From Trichomonas vaginalis G3 (lineage: Eukaryota; Parabasalia; Trichomonadida; Trichomonadidae): a stretch of DNA of 64,000 bases. Location: contig NC_067206.1 of assembly GCF_026262505.1 (NCBI RefSeq), forward strand, positions 8,336,879 to 8,400,878, read 5' to 3'. The notes under the pieces were generated by a model that was given only the letters and a program-made list of their open reading frames with translations, was not told the DNA's origin and searched no databases. The stretch's first letter is position 1. Each line of letters opens with the position of its first letter. The position numbers were made by a program, and so were the translations under genes. Shown here in pieces: positions 61,145 to 64,000 of the stretch.

Positions 61145-62635
61145 ATAACCTTAAATTACGCTGTTCTAATTTTTTAAAAAATAACCTTAAATTATATTTG
61201 AAGAAATTATGTCTATGATATATGTTTTATTCTAGAATCTTGGAGTTTTCATGCACTACACAAGAGCTCCAAGGTTCCAAGAGTGAATGCTCAATAGCAA
61301 TTATAGAGATGTACCTTTTCAAAATGACTTTTACTGATTAAATTTAATCAATAGAAGACATTTTGAAAAGGTACCTCTACAATTAGATATACAAGAGATT
61401 CAAAGCTTCATTTCAGATAGATTTGAAACTTTGAAACTCTTGGTAGATTTTGAGTGAATGCTGACAATCATCTTTGAGAAGGTTTTCTTAAAGAAAACCT
61501 TCTCAAAGAGGTTTCTCAGGAGCCCTGAGGCTCCCTTTCGTAATGATTGGGAGCCTTGGGGCTCCTGAGACGAAGAATGGCTTCGCCGAATCTTTGATCA
61601 GCAGAGGCCAAATGAAAAGGCCTCTACTGATGGATTCTCAGGAGCCCTGAGGCTCCCTTTCGTAATGATTGGGAGCCTTGGGGCTCCTGAGACGAAGAAT
61701 GGCTTCGCCGAATCTTTGATCAGCAGAGGCCAAATGAAAAGGCCTCTACTGATGGATTCTCAGGAGCCCTGAGGCTCCCTTTCGTAATGATTGGGAGCCT
61801 TGGGGCTCCTGAGACGAAGAATGGCTTCGCCGAATCTTTGATCAGCAGAGGCCAAATGAAAAGGCCTCTGCTGATGGATTCTCAGGAGCCCTGAGGCTCC
61901 CTTTCGTAATGATTGGGAGCCTTGGGGCTCCTGAGACGAAGAATGGCTTCGCCGAATCTTTGATCAGCAGAGGCCAAATGAAAAGGCCTCTACTGATGGA
62001 TTCTCAGGAGCCCTGAGGCTCCCTTTCGTAATGATTGGGAGCCTTGGGGCTCCTGAGACGAAGAATGGCTTCGCCGAATCTTTGATCAGCAGAGGCCAAA
62101 TGAAAAGGCCTCTGCTGATGGATTCTCAGGAGCCCTGAGGCTCCCTTTCGTAATGATTGGGAGCCTTGGGGCTCCTGAGACGAAGAATGGCTTCGCCGAA
62201 TCTTTGATCAGCAGAGGCCAAATGAAAAGGCCTCTGCTGATGGATTCTCAGGAGCCCTGAGGCTCCCTTTCGTAATGATTGGGAGCCTTGGGGCTCCTGC
62301 AGCAGAGTATCGCTCCGCTCCATTAATTTTTTTTAAAAAAAAGTGCCGTGTGGCAAATTTGTCCTGTTCCCTCTCCTAACACATAACTCCACAACTACCC
62401 AAGTACTATATTGCCACTCCTTCCCGCATTGCATTTGAGAAACATTAAAAGTGGCGACAAGTGCACTTGCCATGGCATATTGTTGCGCGTATATACTACT
62501 TCTAATGAAAGAAGCAGTATATACGCGCAATTCGAGTGAGATTGCAGCAGAAAGTCGAGAAGAGAGCCCTTTCTTAAGGTTAGGACTCCCTTCTCGACTT
62601 TATTATACAATGAAATATAAATCATAGTATATTTT
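61145..62635. mobile_element. Hairpin-array block, R5 copy (7 minisatellite copies)
   Basis: Minisatellite at 61519-62297, variant order C,C,T,C,T,T. Confidence 0.5.
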
Positions 62636-62850
62636 TGTCACTTTTCACATCGTATTACCCCGATAGAAACAAAACAAAACGACTTTCTTGATATATCAAT
62701 AAATGGCACGGATAATTTATTGGATGCATTGGAAAAATATTTTAATACATATCCTATGAGCAAAATCGATTTCAAAAAGATGAAATATTAGAATGGCCCA
62801 AGTATTTAATCATACAATTAAACTTTCGTAAGACGAAATGGTGGAAGTGA
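62636..62850 (+). pseudogene. USP-like fragment, R5 copy
   Basis: Copy of 685-900 with a private one-base loss. Confidence 0.45.
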
Positions 62851-63225
62851 AGTGATGTTGAAACCTTGATATTTCCTCGAAATTTCTACAAAACATATAT
62901 TAGACATAAAGCATATATCTTATTTTATTAAGAATGTTGAATAATAATATTATTAAATATTAAGCTTTAAAAAAGCTAATTAAATTCAAAAATGAATATA
63001 TATTATTATTGGATAAATATTAATCAGAACAAATGATTTTTTTATTAATGCTATGTAATAAACAGAAATTCATCAAAAGTGACAGCTCTCAATTTTTGAC
63101 ATTTGTAAATTCTAAATTGAATGAGAAAAATGAAATAACACTAAGCATAATACAATATTCTAGATTTAATTATAATTAGGAAAAAGTTAGTTTTGAGAGT
63201 ACTTTTCATAGGCATATAGAATGAA

Positions 63226-63678
63226 ATCTTCTGAAAAATAATATCACATAAACTCATATTATTTTCTAATATATAACTATTTTATATAAAAATCAAATTC
63301 AATGATCTTAAAAGCGAAGGATAAACCTCAAAATTTACGAATATAATGAGTGGGAATATAATGCTTATCTATCATAAAACCATATGAAATATCAATTTTT
63401 GCTTTACGCCTAATTTTTGACGACAATTAGCAAAAAATGTTAAATGTTAACACTCAGTCCATTTGAATATGAAAAATAAAATTGACTTTGATTAAATGTT
63501 TTTATTTATCATGCAATTCTTCTTGCGACCAAAGATTTGAATAAAAGTTCAAAAAATAAGATAGCTTAAAAATAATATACGGTAGTGTTTACTAATAGAT
63601 GAATAGTATATAAATTCTATTAAAATGGATTTGATCCAAAAAAATATATAAAATTTGATCATAAATAAAATCGTTTTA
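63226..63678. repeat. Inverted-repeat arm, 5' side of integrase (R5/R6)
   Basis: Same arm as 54077-54529. Its partner lies beyond the window. Confidence 0.92.
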
Positions 63679-63776
63679 AATTACTTCTTCATTTAAATTA
63701 TAACAATTATTTTTGATTTTTATTTATCATCCACATTCAAATTTGAATCTTATCACAAAAGAAGGACCACTTTTAT

Positions 63777-64000
63777 GACTACTGCCAAATCTATAAACAG
63801 AGAATGGCTATTTGAAGCTAAAAGAAGAATAGAAGAAGGTGAATATTACAAAAGTGTGGGAAAGGAAGTTGAATTGGAAAATGGTAAAATTAAATTGAAT
63901 GTTGCCGAAAATACAATAAGAAGAGCATTTCAACTTCAAGAAATCGAATTACCAAAAGTTAGTCGCGGCAGAAAACCAAATCCACCAACATTTGAACAAA
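63777..64000 (+). CDS. DD34E rve-type integrase/transposase, start only (R6)
   Basis: The first 74 codons, identical to 27919 onward, then the window ends. It shows that the array continues to the right. Confidence 0.85.

Larger units (their letters stand above)
54388..63534. repeat. Macro-repeat unit R5 (9147 bp)
   Basis: Complete unit with seven minisatellite copies, nearly identical to R4. Confidence 0.95.

Noticed and set aside
1-64000. Polinton/Maverick or LTR element as explanation for the whole unit
   Set aside because: No capsid, packaging ATPase, protein-primed polymerase, reverse transcriptase or long terminal direct repeats are visible. Only integrases are present.

Overview
The window is an AT-rich eukaryotic repeat array, most likely from a parabasalid protist (Tritrichomonas/Trichomonas type). 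That assignment is inferred from the style of the integrase and DDE_1 transposase proteins and is not proven. No ordinary single-copy host gene is present. Almost every base belongs to one macro-repeat of about 8.3 kb plus n copies of a 122-bp minisatellite. The repeat runs head to tail in one orientation on the left (units L1, L2, L3) and in the opposite orientation on the right (units R0 to R6). Clean unit boundaries are L1 1-9027, L2 from 9028 (cut by a gap), R2 27678-36216, R3 36217-45241, R4 45242-54387, R5 54388-63534 and R6 from 63535. R1 (about 18788-27677) is noisy in its first part.

One unit, in L1 order, contains: (1) half of a long inverted-repeat arm; (2) a ubiquitin-specific-protease-like gene fragment on the minus strand; (3) a 1.4-kb block made of consecutive hairpins with a 122-bp minisatellite inside, bounded by 12-bp direct repeats that look like a target-site duplication; (4) an ARM-like gene fragment on the plus strand; (5) a decayed rve-type integrase remnant carrying a 304-bp MITE; (6) a small internal duplication; (7) a decayed pogo-like (CENP-B HTH plus DDE_1) transposase on the minus strand; and (8) a 353-residue integrase with a complete D179/D235/E270 triad, enclosed by two nearly identical 454-bp inverted-repeat arms. 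The integrase is the only gene that looks functional. It is intact in L1, R2, R4 and R5, broken in R3, and cut by the window end in R6.

From 10994 to about 22585 the sequence differs from every other copy by dense small indels in coding and non-coding DNA alike. This stretch starts at a 25-N gap and contains a head-to-head fold-back with unrelated noise at its centre (about 15300-15640). It looks like unpolished long-read sequence, and the apparent inversion may be a read artefact. Differences in this stretch should not be read as biology.

A reasonable picture is an integrase module with large inverted repeats joined to a graveyard of older elements and captured gene pieces, the whole being amplified in tandem and homogenised. 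Minisatellite number (2, 4, 6, 7 and 7 in R2, R1, R3, R4 and R5) and the order of minisatellite variants show that the clean units are separate physical copies.
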